From an uncultured Allomuricauda sp. (GTDB taxonomy: Bacteria > Bacteroidota > Bacteroidia > Flavobacteriales > Flavobacteriaceae), in assembly GCF_947499585.1 (NCBI RefSeq), contig NZ_CANMOO010000005.1:81772-145771 (forward strand): a stretch of 64,000 nt of DNA, written 5' to 3'. The notes beneath the pieces are model-generated. The model worked only from the letters and a program-made list of their open reading frames with translations. It had not been told where the DNA came from and did not search any database. The translations under genes and the position numbers were made by a program. Positions 35,441-44,679 of the stretch are shown here, in pieces. How positions within the stretch are numbered: position 1 is the stretch's first letter; the number at the start of each line of letters is the position of its first letter.

Positions 35441-36520
35441 ATGAAGCGGCCAATTTTACATCTTATTTTTACATTACTGCTCATCAGTATTTCCCATCAC
35501 GTATTTGGTCAAAACACCTATGAAGACCTCCAAGGCCGTTTTGTCCTAGATCTGCCCAAAAGCTGGGCATTGGAACCTCAAACCAATGATAAAGTCTATA
35601 TCTTCAAAGGAAAAGACAAATCACTTATCGTTGAATACAACGAAGATGATAATGATATTGACCAATTGTTTTTAAACGGTCTGGCCACCTTAAAATCCTC
35701 TGGGCTATCAAATCCTGAAACGCATACTGAAACAAAGTACCTGAAAATAAATGGCCTTCCGACCAAGTGGGGAATTTACAAATCCGATTATAATGCTTCG
35801 GGCATTACGGTTACCCTATACGGCTTGGTAGGGAGTCTAGGTCTGCAAGATCAGGGTCTTTACGCCATAGCGATCCTGAATGAAAAAGATCTTAAGAAAT
35901 GGGAGGCCATTATTGAAAACATCTTTCAAAGTTTTCGACTCCCAGGGGAACAGCTAAGTGGTGTCCAGGAGATCAGCAGCTTAGAGACGACCAATAATTC
36001 GGATGTTTCCCAGACCGCAATGACCAATGGAACAACCGCTAATGAAGAAGATAGCCCTTCTAAAAAAAGTGCTCCCACACGCTGGACCCACAACGAATTT
36101 TCAATTACCCTGCCCGAAGGGTGGCATGAACAAGAGGGTAACAGGGCCATGGAAAAGGAAATGATCGGTTGGTTCAACTATGAACCCATTGCCGGAGCCA
36201 ACTCGATGTTATTCTGTTACCAGGGCATTATATGGAATCGAAAGTTGATATCACAAACGGCCGACAAAACCGTCAAGGCCGCCATGCCCGACGCCGAACT
36301 TATCAAAAGCCACGTAACCAAATTGGCCAACAATAAAAAAGCCAATGTCCTGGTTTATACGGGAACCGGGGTTTCCAATGGTAATGAGGTGGAGCTGGGT
36401 TCGGTAAACATCATTTATCGGGGCGGTAAATGTGTCCTGCATCAATTTAGTCTGGGTCCCTCAAAAGAGATAGCCACTTTGGAAAAGCAGCTGTTGGCCA
36501 TCGCTAATTCCGTAGAATAA
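35441..36520 (+). CDS. Secreted protein of unknown function (PsbP/DUF1795-like)
   Basis: From ATG 35441 the ~359-aa protein has a signal peptide cleaved after VFGQ. Two similar halves (YEDLQGRFVLDLPKSWALEP and NEFSITLPEGWHEQEGNRAM) suggest a duplicated PsbP/DUF1795-like fold joined by a Ser/Thr-rich linker near residue 190. It is followed 7 bp later by the beta-propeller gene, so the two form one operon. Confidence 0.6.
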   Translation: MKRPILHLIFTLLLISISHHVFGQNTYEDLQGRFVLDLPKSWALEPQTNDKVYIFKGKDKSLIVEYNEDDNDIDQLFLNGLATLKSSGLSNPETHTETKYLKINGLPTKWGIYKSDYNASGITVTLYGLVGSLGLQDQGLYAIAILNEKDLKKWEAIIENIFQSFRLPGEQLSGVQEISSLETTNNSDVSQTAMTNGTTANEEDSPSKKSAPTRWTHNEFSITLPEGWHEQEGNRAMEKEMIGWFNYEPIAGANSMLFCYQGIIWNRKLISQTADKTVKAAMPDAELIKSHVTKLANNKKANVLVYTGTGVSNGNEVELGSVNIIYRGGKCVLHQFSLGPSKEIATLEKQLLAIANSVE

Positions 36521-36527
36521 TGTAATC

Positions 36528-38408
36528 ATGGAAACCAGATCCAAAATAGGGTGGATTTTATACCTTGTCGTATTCACAATACATATAGGGCATGCACAAA
36601 AAGAACTCTGGATGTCGTCTTCTGACGCCAATATAAGTAAACGGGCACAAAGGCAACCCCCTCCGAAATTCCAAATTCCGACAGGAGCATCGCATATTGA
36701 TAATATGCAATTAATTGGCCCAGATCGGCTTTTGGTGGGATTGCGTGAAGATGCTCAAGGCGTTCCCAACGCCGATTACCTTTTAATAGATACTCGCAAG
36801 GGAGAAGTAATTTGGCGTTATCCCCGGGAGAATGGAGAATATCAAATCTATTTGATTTTTGATGATTTGTTATTGGTAAGGGTCAATGGTGAAAAAAAGA
36901 CCGATTTCTTGGCCTTGGACCCCGCAAACGGTACTGAGAAATGGAGGCGAAGTTTCAAAAGTAAAAACATGTCCTTTTTACCGGTGCTTCCGAGTGGGCA
37001 AATATGGGCTTTTCACGACACTTCAAAAAAAGTACGGATTATCGGTTTTAATATCATTGATGGGCAAATCCTTTGGCAATCGGAAAGGGCCGGATCAATA
37101 GAAAATTCGTCTTTACCTGTTGTCCATGCCCCGTATGTCTTTACTACTTTCGACGGCCTAAAAGCGCTTGAATCCCAAACGGGTACGGTCTTATATAACA
37201 TTCCGGAACTTCAATTGCATGCACTATCGCCCCCCTTGGAATTTGATGACTCACATATCTATGTCATCACAAAATACAATCAACTGGCCATTGTCGATAA
37301 GGCGTCCGGAACCATCATGTCCCGCACGCAATTACCGGATACGATTACGTTTACCAATGTATATCACCAAGATGGCGTCCTATATCTCCGAGGGTTCGAT
37401 GAGCAGGCATCGCATTATTTGATCGCTTTCTCCGTAACCGATAAAAAAGAGCTTTGGCGGTACACGACCGACGAACCACTACTGAGCAACCTGGTGCTAC
37501 ACGAGGGAAAATTGTTCATTGGAACGGCAAGTTCCTTAATAGCCTTAAACAGTACTAATGGCAATCAGATGCTGGCCGTGAAGGTCACCGATACCGGAAG
37601 AAATTACCCCGTTACACTTAGGGAGGTAGCAGGGCGTATTGTTTTTGTGGGAGAACTGGTCATCGCGGCTTATGATGTCACTACTGGAATCCAAAAGTAT
37701 AAACATGGGATGAGTCCGTTGGGCCCTGACCTACACCTCAACGGTCTTGATGCTTCCATTCCGAACCTCAAAGAAGAACTGGGTAAACTGAAAGCGAGTT
37801 CTTCCTCCGGACTGGGAGCTATGGCAAATGCCGAAACACGATCCTATCAGCAGATGGCCAACAGACATTATTCCGATTATTTGAGCTATAAAAACTCCGG
37901 AAATTATTCTTCAAGCCAACATAGTTATACGCGCTATAGAATTTCTAACGAGATGGCCAAAACACAGGCAACCGTAGCCATGGCCATTTCCCTTGCAGAA
38001 TTGGGAGGCGCCATTGCAAAGGGGATGAAAGCTGCAGCGGTCAAGGCATCCATTGAGAAGCAAGAGCTTTTTAGAAAATCCATACTGGACGTGTATTCCC
38101 GATCCCAGTCAGCAGCATATATCTATAGACCCCATATGGCGTATCACGGTAGCAACGATCAATTCGCGACTTTGAGTTTAATTCACTTGCCTAGCGGTAA
38201 AATACGCCGCACTTATTTATCGCCCATATATCAAAGTTACGGCCTTTGGAACTTGATAGATTTTGAAAACAAAACGGTGTATCATCATGGTATAGGCATG
38301 AACCCTGCGCTTTACAGGTTGAGTAAAGCCAGAAAGTCAACACTTTTTTCTAAAATTAAAACCATTGAGACATTTATTATGGCTGTACCGCTTACGATGC
38401 AGGAATAA
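36528..38408 (+). CDS. PQQ-like beta-propeller secreted protein
   Basis: The 626-aa protein has a signal peptide and then repeated beta-propeller blades with the PQQ-repeat look (LLIDTRKGEVIWRYP, LALDPANGTEKWRR, IGFNIIDGQILWQSE, IAFSVTDKKELWRY, IALNSTNGNQMLAV). A helical low-complexity region follows around residues 420-510. No PQQ enzyme residues are evident, so a structural or binding role is more likely than a dehydrogenase. Confidence 0.75.
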   Translation: METRSKIGWILYLVVFTIHIGHAQKELWMSSSDANISKRAQRQPPPKFQIPTGASHIDNMQLIGPDRLLVGLREDAQGVPNADYLLIDTRKGEVIWRYPRENGEYQIYLIFDDLLLVRVNGEKKTDFLALDPANGTEKWRRSFKSKNMSFLPVLPSGQIWAFHDTSKKVRIIGFNIIDGQILWQSERAGSIENSSLPVVHAPYVFTTFDGLKALESQTGTVLYNIPELQLHALSPPLEFDDSHIYVITKYNQLAIVDKASGTIMSRTQLPDTITFTNVYHQDGVLYLRGFDEQASHYLIAFSVTDKKELWRYTTDEPLLSNLVLHEGKLFIGTASSLIALNSTNGNQMLAVKVTDTGRNYPVTLREVAGRIVFVGELVIAAYDVTTGIQKYKHGMSPLGPDLHLNGLDASIPNLKEELGKLKASSSSGLGAMANAETRSYQQMANRHYSDYLSYKNSGNYSSSQHSYTRYRISNEMAKTQATVAMAISLAELGGAIAKGMKAAAVKASIEKQELFRKSILDVYSRSQSAAYIYRPHMAYHGSNDQFATLSLIHLPSGKIRRTYLSPIYQSYGLWNLIDFENKTVYHHGIGMNPALYRLSKARKSTLFSKIKTIETFIMAVPLTMQE

Positions 38409-38579
38409 GGTATGAACTTAATTAGGATTTTAAATTTGTGAAAACAGATAAAGTCATAAAGTTCGAATAAAGGATTAATTCCTTTAAGACTCGGCTTATC
38501 TCTATATTCTTTTAAAAAAGAAACAAAATCTTGAAGTATTTCTTAATTTGAACCTATATAAAACCCGGTACCCTTGAAA

Positions 38580-39146
38580 ATGGAATTTGGTAAATATTTG
38601 GATGTTAGGGATGGGCGAGAATATCGAACCGTAAAGCTTAAAGACGGGAAGGAGTGGTTTGTAGAAAACTTGGATTATAATCTTGCAGGGACAAAGAAGT
38701 ATTCAGGACTCATAAATCCTAATTTTGAAGGAACTAATTATGGTAGACAGTACACCCATGATCAAGCAATCCGCTCCGTTCCAGAGGGAACACACTTGCC
38801 AACCAGGAAGGAATGGGTGGAAATGGTGGAAAGATACGTCGTTTTTGGACCTGGCGAATCAGGTCCCTTTCTAGTTAGGCTGGACGAAAACGACCAAGAT
38901 TGGAAAAGCTACCATGTTCTTGCCGAGGGAGGCAAAGTTCCACTCTTTCTCGGTCCAGTAAATCTAAGGCTAAACTTATCGTTTTGGAACGGTGATAAAT
39001 CGGCTGTGGTTTTTTTTCCTATACAAGCGAGATTCGATGTTTTCAATAACATAAAAAATCTTCCTCCATATGGATACTGCTATTCCTTGAGAAACTTTGC
39101 CGAAATTAAAGATCAACCTATGTTCGTACGCTGCATTGTGGATTAA
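38580..39146 (+). CDS. FISUMP-domain protein
   Basis: The ~188-aa protein opens with REYRTVKLKDGKEWFVENLD, the hallmark of the Fibrobacter succinogenes major paralogous domain, followed by THLPTRKEWVEMV. I prefer ATG 38580 to the TTG six bases upstream. There is no signal peptide, unusual for a family normally secreted. It follows SR 38458. Confidence 0.75.
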   Translation: MEFGKYLDVRDGREYRTVKLKDGKEWFVENLDYNLAGTKKYSGLINPNFEGTNYGRQYTHDQAIRSVPEGTHLPTRKEWVEMVERYVVFGPGESGPFLVRLDENDQDWKSYHVLAEGGKVPLFLGPVNLRLNLSFWNGDKSAVVFFPIQARFDVFNNIKNLPPYGYCYSLRNFAEIKDQPMFVRCIVD

Positions 39147-39302
39147 AAACGATTAAGCAAATCATTTTTAAAACTTTGGTATTGAATGGGATTGTATGAA
39201 AAAAGGCTATCCAGTCTCAGCTTTTCACTCCCATACCATTTAAGTAATCCATCAAAAGTAATAATGCCGGATATGAACCCAACCCTGTTTGAAACTTTCA
39301 TA

Positions 39303-39818
39303 TTAATTTCTTGTCAAAGCTAGGCTGATATCAGCTGGATCAGGGGTTCCGTCACCATTAAAATCAAATTCTGAAGGCCCACCAATGAATAAATTGTTTG
39401 CTCCATTGAGCTGTATTTGAAAAAGTTCATAATCATCAGGGGCATCCCCATCAAAACGCACAACCAAAAGTTCTTCATCAAAACACAAGTCTCCAGAAGA
39501 CCGGGCATTGGGTCCATCAGATTCTGTAATGTTAAGGGTAAAGTTGCCATTAGACTGGATGGAGAGAGTAACTGTTCCACCTTCGGCCACAACATCCACC
39601 ACCTGAATGGGTTCTGTGGAAACATTAAAAAACCTGGCCTCTGTCGCCGTCCAATTTCCAGAAATATCGGAAACTGAAAAATTTGTGCCCTCTATGGAAC
39701 AATCTGGCCCTTCATCGTCTTCACTGCATGAAACCAAGGAACAGCCGACCCATAAAAGGGCTAGCATAGGGTAGAAAAATCTTTGTTTAATCATCGAAAA
39801 ACTGCCTTTATATCTCAT
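39303..39818 (-). CDS. Secreted lipocalin-like lipoprotein
   Basis: The 171-aa protein has a lipoprotein leader (SLVSC) and a mature part with ISGNWTATEARFF, DLCFDEELLVVRF and a C-terminal DFNGDGTPDPADISL that resembles a calcium-binding Asp-rich loop. It is the only minus-strand gene inside the SR array, so it may predate it or be inserted independently. Confidence 0.65.
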   Translation of the reverse strand: MRYKGSFSMIKQRFFYPMLALLWVGCSLVSCSEDDEGPDCSIEGTNFSVSDISGNWTATEARFFNVSTEPIQVVDVVAEGGTVTLSIQSNGNFTLNITESDGPNARSSGDLCFDEELLVVRFDGDAPDDYELFQIQLNGANNLFIGGPSEFDFNGDGTPDPADISLALTRN

Positions 39819-40031
39819 GTCATTGGATTTTTTGGGTTATTGGAAAACTTCATTTATTTATATGATTAAAAGTACTTGATGACCTCCCTTTGCCTTACTA
39901 CCCATGTTTCAATTTTTAATACTAAGGTTACACCTATACATCTTATTATCAGTGAAATCAGTTTTAATTCTTGAGATAAAAGCGATATAAACCTTATCTT
40001 AGTAGAAGTACTGGAAACCCATCCTAACCAT

Positions 40032-43000
40032 ATGAGAAAGCTTATCCTTTTTGGCTTTATCTGTATTAATTATTGGGTTACAAATGCCCAGCTCGAATCA
40101 AAAATAGATAGCCTTACCCACTTACTCGAAAACAGACGTGAACAGGATACAATAGCCGTTAAATTGCTGTTGGATATTGCCAATGCCTACCGTGGCGTTA
40201 GTTTGGACACTTCTTATCTATATGCAAAAAAAGCTTTCAACTTGGCTTCAAACATCACATATGATCATGGTATGGCCTCGGCGGACAAGATCAAAGGGAC
40301 ATACTTTCTTTATTCGGGTGTAATGGATAGCAGCATCTTTTATTATGAAAATGGTCAAAAGTTGTTCCTTAAACTGGGAGATTTGGACGGTGTTCATGAC
40401 ATTAACTACAATTTAGGGCTGTTGCATGCCTCCATTGCCGAATACGACAAAGCCATTTCTTTTTATGAAAAAGACTTTACCTATAGAAATGAAATCAGGG
40501 ATACGCTTGGCATAGCTGACGGTTACCTGAACATAGGGGCGGTTTATCTCTACAAAGGGGATAATCAGAAGGCCTATAAAAACCTTACTGCCTCAATTCC
40601 TTATTTTGAACATGCAGGAGATCATTTGTCTGTGGCCAAGGTAAACTTCAATCTAGGTACCATTCAGTGGAACTATAGCAATTATGACCTCGCTTTAAAA
40701 GATTTCTTTGCATCTCTTAACGTATTTGAACAGGAAGAAGATCGGTATTTATTGGCCAGCTGTTTTGAAAATATTGCAGGAGTTTATGAAAATATGGACA
40801 ACTACAAAAGGGCCCTTAAATATTATCGGGCCTCTTTACGTAACAGTGAAGAGGTAGGAGACGCTAGGCTTACGGCCTCCAATTACCATAGTTTGGGGGT
40901 GGTTATGGACAAAAATGAGCAACGGGATTCTGCTCTGTATTATTTTGATAAAAGCCTCCGACTGTCAAAAGAAAGCGATTTTAAAGATCTACAGAGCTTA
41001 AATTATCATAGTTTGGGGGTTTTGCACGGGAAGGAAAATGCTTCAAAAGGTATTGAATTGCTCAATAGGAGCATTTCCCTGAAAAAGTCCATTGAGCTGG
41101 ACAATTTCAATATTGCGACCTCTCTATATGAGTTAGGGACTATCCAAACCAATGAAAATCAATTCGACAAAGCGAAGAAAAGCTTGGAAGAGGGATGGAA
41201 GGTATCCCGGCTGACAGATTCCAAAGAAATGAAAAGCAAGCTGTCCTTTGCTTTATACAAACTATACAAAAGCATAGGGATCCAAACCCAAGCACTTTCC
41301 TATCTGGAAGAATATCACCTGTTAAAGGACAGTATTTTTGATGATGAGGCCAATAAAAATTTAGTGGCCAGAGAAATACAATATGAAACCGCAAAAAAAA
41401 ATCAGCAAATAGAATTATTGACCAAGGAACGGGAACTAAAACAGGCCGAAGTTACCACCCAGGAAGCATTGTTAAAACAAAGTGCAACCCAAAGAAACCT
41501 GTTATTGGCCGGAATAGGTTCGGTCCTTATAATTTCAATACTTCTTTTTAGAAACTACCTTGTGAAACTGCGAGCAAAAGAAATGGTGAACAGAAAGCAA
41601 CAAGAATTTGTAAACTTACGATCTCGTTTTTTTACCAATGTTTCCCATGAGTTCCGAACTCCTTTAACCTTAATCTTAGGTCCGCTAAAGGATTTATTGT
41701 CCTCTGATAAAGAAAGCAATGCACACAAGGAGAGTTATGAACTCATGAAAATGAATGGTGAAAAGCTATTGAGCTTAACCAACCAATTATTGGATTTGGC
41801 CAAATTGGAAGCGGGTGCCTTGCCCCTGCAAGTTGAACGAGGCGACCTGAATAATTTGTTAAAAACAACAGCTGCTTCCTTTAGTTCATGGGCTGATTAT
41901 CAAAGTATTGAGTTCAACATAGCCATTGCACCCGAAATTGGAAAAGCTTGGTTTGATGTAGACGCGTTGGAAAAAATCCTAAATAATCTTTTATCAAATG
42001 CCTTTAAGTTTACCCCTAAGGGTGGAAGTATTCATTTCAATGCAACATTAATCGGTGGGAATACAGTTGACAGGAAATCCATAAAAATTGTGGTACGGGA
42101 CACGGGGAAGGGAATAGCAACTTCAGATTTGGTCAAGGTTTTCGACAGGTTTTATCAAGCTGACACATCCAAGAACGAGCCAAAAACCGGAACTGGCATT
42201 GGACTGGCATTGGTAAAGGAACTCACAGAATTGCATCATGGAAATATCTCAGTTGATAGTGAAAAGGCAAAGGGCACAACTTTTACCGTAGCCCTCCCCA
42301 TTTCAAAAGAACAGTTCACCGCAAGGGAAATAACCCCGCATGTGTCCGCAAAACCTACGGCTTTAAAGAATATCTTATCCTCTAAACCTTCCAGGGCTGC
42401 AAGTATTGAAGAAATAGCTGAAAAAGATTTCCCGCTCCTCCTTATTGTTGAAGATAATGAGGATGTCAGGTCGTATATCAAAAAAAATCTGCTTAAGAAC
42501 TATACAATTAAAGAAGCCGTTAATGGTTTTGAAGGTTTTGAAGTGGCCCGAAAGTTAGTTCCAGATCTTATTATCAGCGATGTGATGATGCCTGACATGG
42601 ACGGGTTTTCACTCTGCAAAAGATTAAAGGAAGATGAAAAAACCAGTCACATTCCAATTATTTTGCTAACCGCATTGGCCTCGCAAATCTCAAAAGTAGA
42701 AGGACTTGAGACCGGTGCGGATGATTATATTGTTAAACCCTTTGATAAGGATGAATTAGTTGTGCGTGTAAAAAATCTTATCGATCAGCGACAGCGATTA
42801 AGGGAAAAATATAGTAGGCAACTTACTTTGGAGCCAAAAGCGCTGGCTTTAACCTCGGTCGATGAACGCTTTTTGGAGAAAATAATACAGATTCTGGAGC
42901 AACGCTTGGATGACTCCACTTTTAGCGTTGAGAACCTTGCAAGGGGAACAGGAATGAGCCGTACACAATTGTTCAGAAAGATGAGGGCCTTGCTCAATCA

Positions 43001-43181
43001 ATCCCCCCAAGATTTTATTCGTGATTTTAGACTTAAAAGAGCCGCTCAATTGTTGGAAAACAAGGCTGGGAATATATCGGAAATTGCCTATCAGGTAGGT
43101 TTCAACAATCTTTCCTATTTTACCAAAAGATTCAAGGAATTGTTTGGAAAGACACCTTCAGAGTATAGGCTTAAAAATTGA
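40032..43181 (+). CDS. Hybrid two-component regulator with TPR sensor (HTCS-type)
   Basis: The 1049-aa protein joins in order a signal peptide, TPR repeats (residues ~40-440), a transmembrane helix (~488-508), a HisKA domain with VSHEFRTPLTLILGPLK (phospho-His), an HATPase (TGTGIGLALVKEL), a receiver with ISDVMMPDMDGFSLC (phospho-Asp) and a C-terminal AraC DNA-binding domain. One protein therefore senses and regulates. No polysaccharide locus, the usual HTCS neighbour, is adjacent; its target is unknown. Confidence 0.93.
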   Translation: MRKLILFGFICINYWVTNAQLESKIDSLTHLLENRREQDTIAVKLLLDIANAYRGVSLDTSYLYAKKAFNLASNITYDHGMASADKIKGTYFLYSGVMDSSIFYYENGQKLFLKLGDLDGVHDINYNLGLLHASIAEYDKAISFYEKDFTYRNEIRDTLGIADGYLNIGAVYLYKGDNQKAYKNLTASIPYFEHAGDHLSVAKVNFNLGTIQWNYSNYDLALKDFFASLNVFEQEEDRYLLASCFENIAGVYENMDNYKRALKYYRASLRNSEEVGDARLTASNYHSLGVVMDKNEQRDSALYYFDKSLRLSKESDFKDLQSLNYHSLGVLHGKENASKGIELLNRSISLKKSIELDNFNIATSLYELGTIQTNENQFDKAKKSLEEGWKVSRLTDSKEMKSKLSFALYKLYKSIGIQTQALSYLEEYHLLKDSIFDDEANKNLVAREIQYETAKKNQQIELLTKERELKQAEVTTQEALLKQSATQRNLLLAGIGSVLIISILLFRNYLVKLRAKEMVNRKQQEFVNLRSRFFTNVSHEFRTPLTLILGPLKDLLSSDKESNAHKESYELMKMNGEKLLSLTNQLLDLAKLEAGALPLQVERGDLNNLLKTTAASFSSWADYQSIEFNIAIAPEIGKAWFDVDALEKILNNLLSNAFKFTPKGGSIHFNATLIGGNTVDRKSIKIVVRDTGKGIATSDLVKVFDRFYQADTSKNEPKTGTGIGLALVKELTELHHGNISVDSEKAKGTTFTVALPISKEQFTAREITPHVSAKPTALKNILSSKPSRAASIEEIAEKDFPLLLIVEDNEDVRSYIKKNLLKNYTIKEAVNGFEGFEVARKLVPDLIISDVMMPDMDGFSLCKRLKEDEKTSHIPIILLTALASQISKVEGLETGADDYIVKPFDKDELVVRVKNLIDQRQRLREKYSRQLTLEPKALALTSVDERFLEKIIQILEQRLDDSTFSVENLARGTGMSRTQLFRKMRALLNQSPQDFIRDFRLKRAAQLLENKAGNISEIAYQVGFNNLSYFTKRFKELFGKTPSEYRLKN

Positions 43182-43280
43182 TGAATACTCATTGTACTTT
43201 TATCCAACCAAAAATCGAAAATCTGAGGAAAAAGAAAAAATTAACGTTATAATTATTATTAAGACGAAGAGGATTATTAA

Positions 43281-43554
43281 TACTATTACTATCGAACCGG
43301 TTTGTGGCAATTCTATGATACTGAAGGCAATATCAATTATGAATTAGAATTTAAGCCTCTGAAATACAAATTGTGAAGGTGGTGACAATTTATTATTTGG
43401 AGTTGTAGAATCTATTCCGCTGAATTATTTAGAGAAGGTTTCTGCAGATATGATTTTTGAAAGTCAAAAAGTGACAATGAAAACAGAGAACTGGACTGAA
43501 ATATTAATTCCCTTAAATGGGGAGCTACATATCGAGCTAGCTGAGGGAAATTAA
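43281..43554 (+). pseudogene. Broken C-terminal fragment related to the 25071 lipoprotein
   Basis: One frame reads YYYRTGLWQFYDTEGNINYE and then hits a stop. After a one-base shift it continues TNCEGGDNLLFGVVESIPLN and ends ILIPLNGELHIELAEGN. These segments align in order with the C-terminal half of the lipoprotein at 25071 (YYYRTGEWIYYNSMGEVSF, TNCEGGDVMSFGIVKEVPLE, MIPLNGIVHY). There is no intact 5' part. It is a truncated, frameshifted copy of a cassette gene. Confidence 0.75.
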
Positions 43555-43564
43555 AAAATACAGC

Positions 43565-43623
43565 CGCTAACAATGGCAATAGTTTACAACAATGCTGCGA
43601 AATCATACCCAAGACCGTTATTG
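43565..43623 (+). repeat. attC-like remnant before the last SR
   Basis: CGCTAACAATGGCAATAG on the left and ATCATACCCAAGACCGTTA on the right resemble the outer parts of the attC sites upstream, but the R'' core departs from RYYYAAC and no matching cassette start is found. It is followed within three bases by the last SR, at 43626. Confidence 0.45.
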
Positions 43624-43644
43624 TTAAAGTTCAAATAAAGGATA

Positions 43645-44006
43645 AACCAAAAACCTAGATTTAAACCCAAACACTAATACTAAACCGTGGTTGATGGATT
43701 TTTATGAATCGTAAATCTCCCATACATTATTCGCAAAATATCCCTGTTCAGTTCCTTAAAATTTTTTCATTATAGTTCATTTGTTCAAGATGCCTTTACC
43801 TTAAGGGAAAGGTTCTTCGAATTCGACTTTGTTGAATATTCGGAGAAGCAAGAGGGTAGCGCGCTGAAGCGACGCTACAGGTTTAATTAGCTTCGCAAAT
43901 AGTTGAATATTAATGGTTTGGAAAAGTTTTCAAAATGTGGGTAAACCCAAAGTTTGTTGAAAAACACTCCAGAGACCACGCAAAGCTTGAAAAAGTTTGT
44001 TGAAAA
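43645..44006. promoter_or_regulatory. Non-coding end of the array with direct repeats
   Basis: This 362-bp gap holds no gene. Two copies of AAAGTTTGTTGAAAAA lie at 43949-43964 and 43992-44007, 43 bp apart, the second touching the ATG of the mobilisation gene. They could be operators or part of a transfer origin; position is the only evidence. Confidence 0.45.
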
Positions 44007-44570
44007 ATGCGTGTAAAGGGTAAATATGAGTACAAATATCTTGCCTTGAACCTAAAGGCATCCGTGGTAAAACGATTCCGTTCGTTTGCCAAAAAGATGA
44101 CAGGTTCCCAATCTGAGGCTTTAGAGAAAATGATTGATTTTTTTGAGTGGCATGGCTTCAAACCCAATGACCGCTTTGTGGATAGTATCTTGGAAGAGAT
44201 CCGAAAGAATCGAAAACGGACTGAGGCGAACATAGCCATTCTAAGAGACATTGAAATTAATCAAACTCGACCCAACAATGCCATGCTACTTTCTCTTTTT
44301 GGTGAAAGTATAAAAGAAGAAAAACCAATTCGTAAAGAGAAGAAGCTTGTCAAAAAAGAACATGAAAACAAAAAAGAAGAAATAGAAATCACGGTACCCA
44401 AAATCCGTTATGAGCGGCTAACAGACAAAATGGAAATGCTCAAAAGGGAGAGCCAATATGTAGTTGAGCATATCACTTTGGTAAAGCCTTCTTTTGGGAA
44501 ACCCTATCTGAAGTTGGAAATCACCGAAGGGGAGTTGGAAAATTATAAACGAACACTTAAAAACCTATAG
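44007..44570 (+). CDS. BfmA/BtgA-type mobilisation accessory protein
   Basis: The 187-aa protein matches the BfmA/BtgA outline of Bacteroidota mobilisable elements: KYEYKYLALNLKASVVKRF at the start (ribbon-helix-helix-like), then FVDSILEEIRKNRKRTEANI and a long basic coiled tail. In those elements it works with a relaxase to nick DNA for transfer. No relaxase is present here, so transfer would need helper functions or is lost. Confidence 0.75.
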   Translation: MRVKGKYEYKYLALNLKASVVKRFRSFAKKMTGSQSEALEKMIDFFEWHGFKPNDRFVDSILEEIRKNRKRTEANIAILRDIEINQTRPNNAMLLSLFGESIKEEKPIRKEKKLVKKEHENKKEEIEITVPKIRYERLTDKMEMLKRESQYVVEHITLVKPSFGKPYLKLEITEGELENYKRTLKNL

Positions 44571-44642
44571 ATAATCTACGAACGCTTATCGGGCTTTTGC
44601 CTCGCTCAGCAGGTTTGTTTTGGTAAGATTGGGACTTGCAGC

Positions 44643-44659
44643 GCGAAACCCTGTTTCGC
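44643..44659. other. Perfect inverted repeat between mobilisation and integrase genes
   Basis: GCGAAACCCTGTTTCGC has 7-bp arms and a 3-nt loop. It lies between the convergent mobilisation gene and integrase. It lacks a T run, so it is a weak terminator; a transfer-origin hairpin is an alternative. The flanking sequence is notably richer in GC than the cassette array. Confidence 0.5.
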
Positions 44660-44679
44660 TCGCCAATATTTCATTTAAA

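Larger units (their letters stand above)
16612..43644 (+). repeat. Cassette array delimited by ~32 copies of a 19-bp repeat (SR)
   Basis: The consensus is AAAGTTCAAATAAACGATG, with G replacing C at position 15 and T or A at the end in some copies. Copies start at 16612, 18557, 19191, 19386, 19753, 20066, 20380, 20584, 20731, 20902, 21122, 21451, 21985, 22398, 22711, 23403, 23831, 24456, 24985, 25698 (weak), 26231, 26738, 27305, 27855, 30126, 30427, 30832, 31065 (weak), 35081, 35251, 38458 and 43626. All are in one orientation. Spacing is irregular and each interval usually holds one or two genes on the + strand. Many copies contain the stop codon of the gene before and the ATG of the gene after. 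Confidence 0.9.

Noticed and set aside
39136..39154. An SR copy at the end of the FISUMP gene (GGATTAAAAACGATT)
   Set aside because: Only the right half matches the consensus, below the level of the weakest copy counted.
16612..43644. SR copies as a CRISPR array
   Set aside because: Spacing ranges from about 0.15 to 5 kb, the intervals contain protein genes rather than uniform spacers, the repeat is not a CRISPR-type hairpin, and no cas genes are present.
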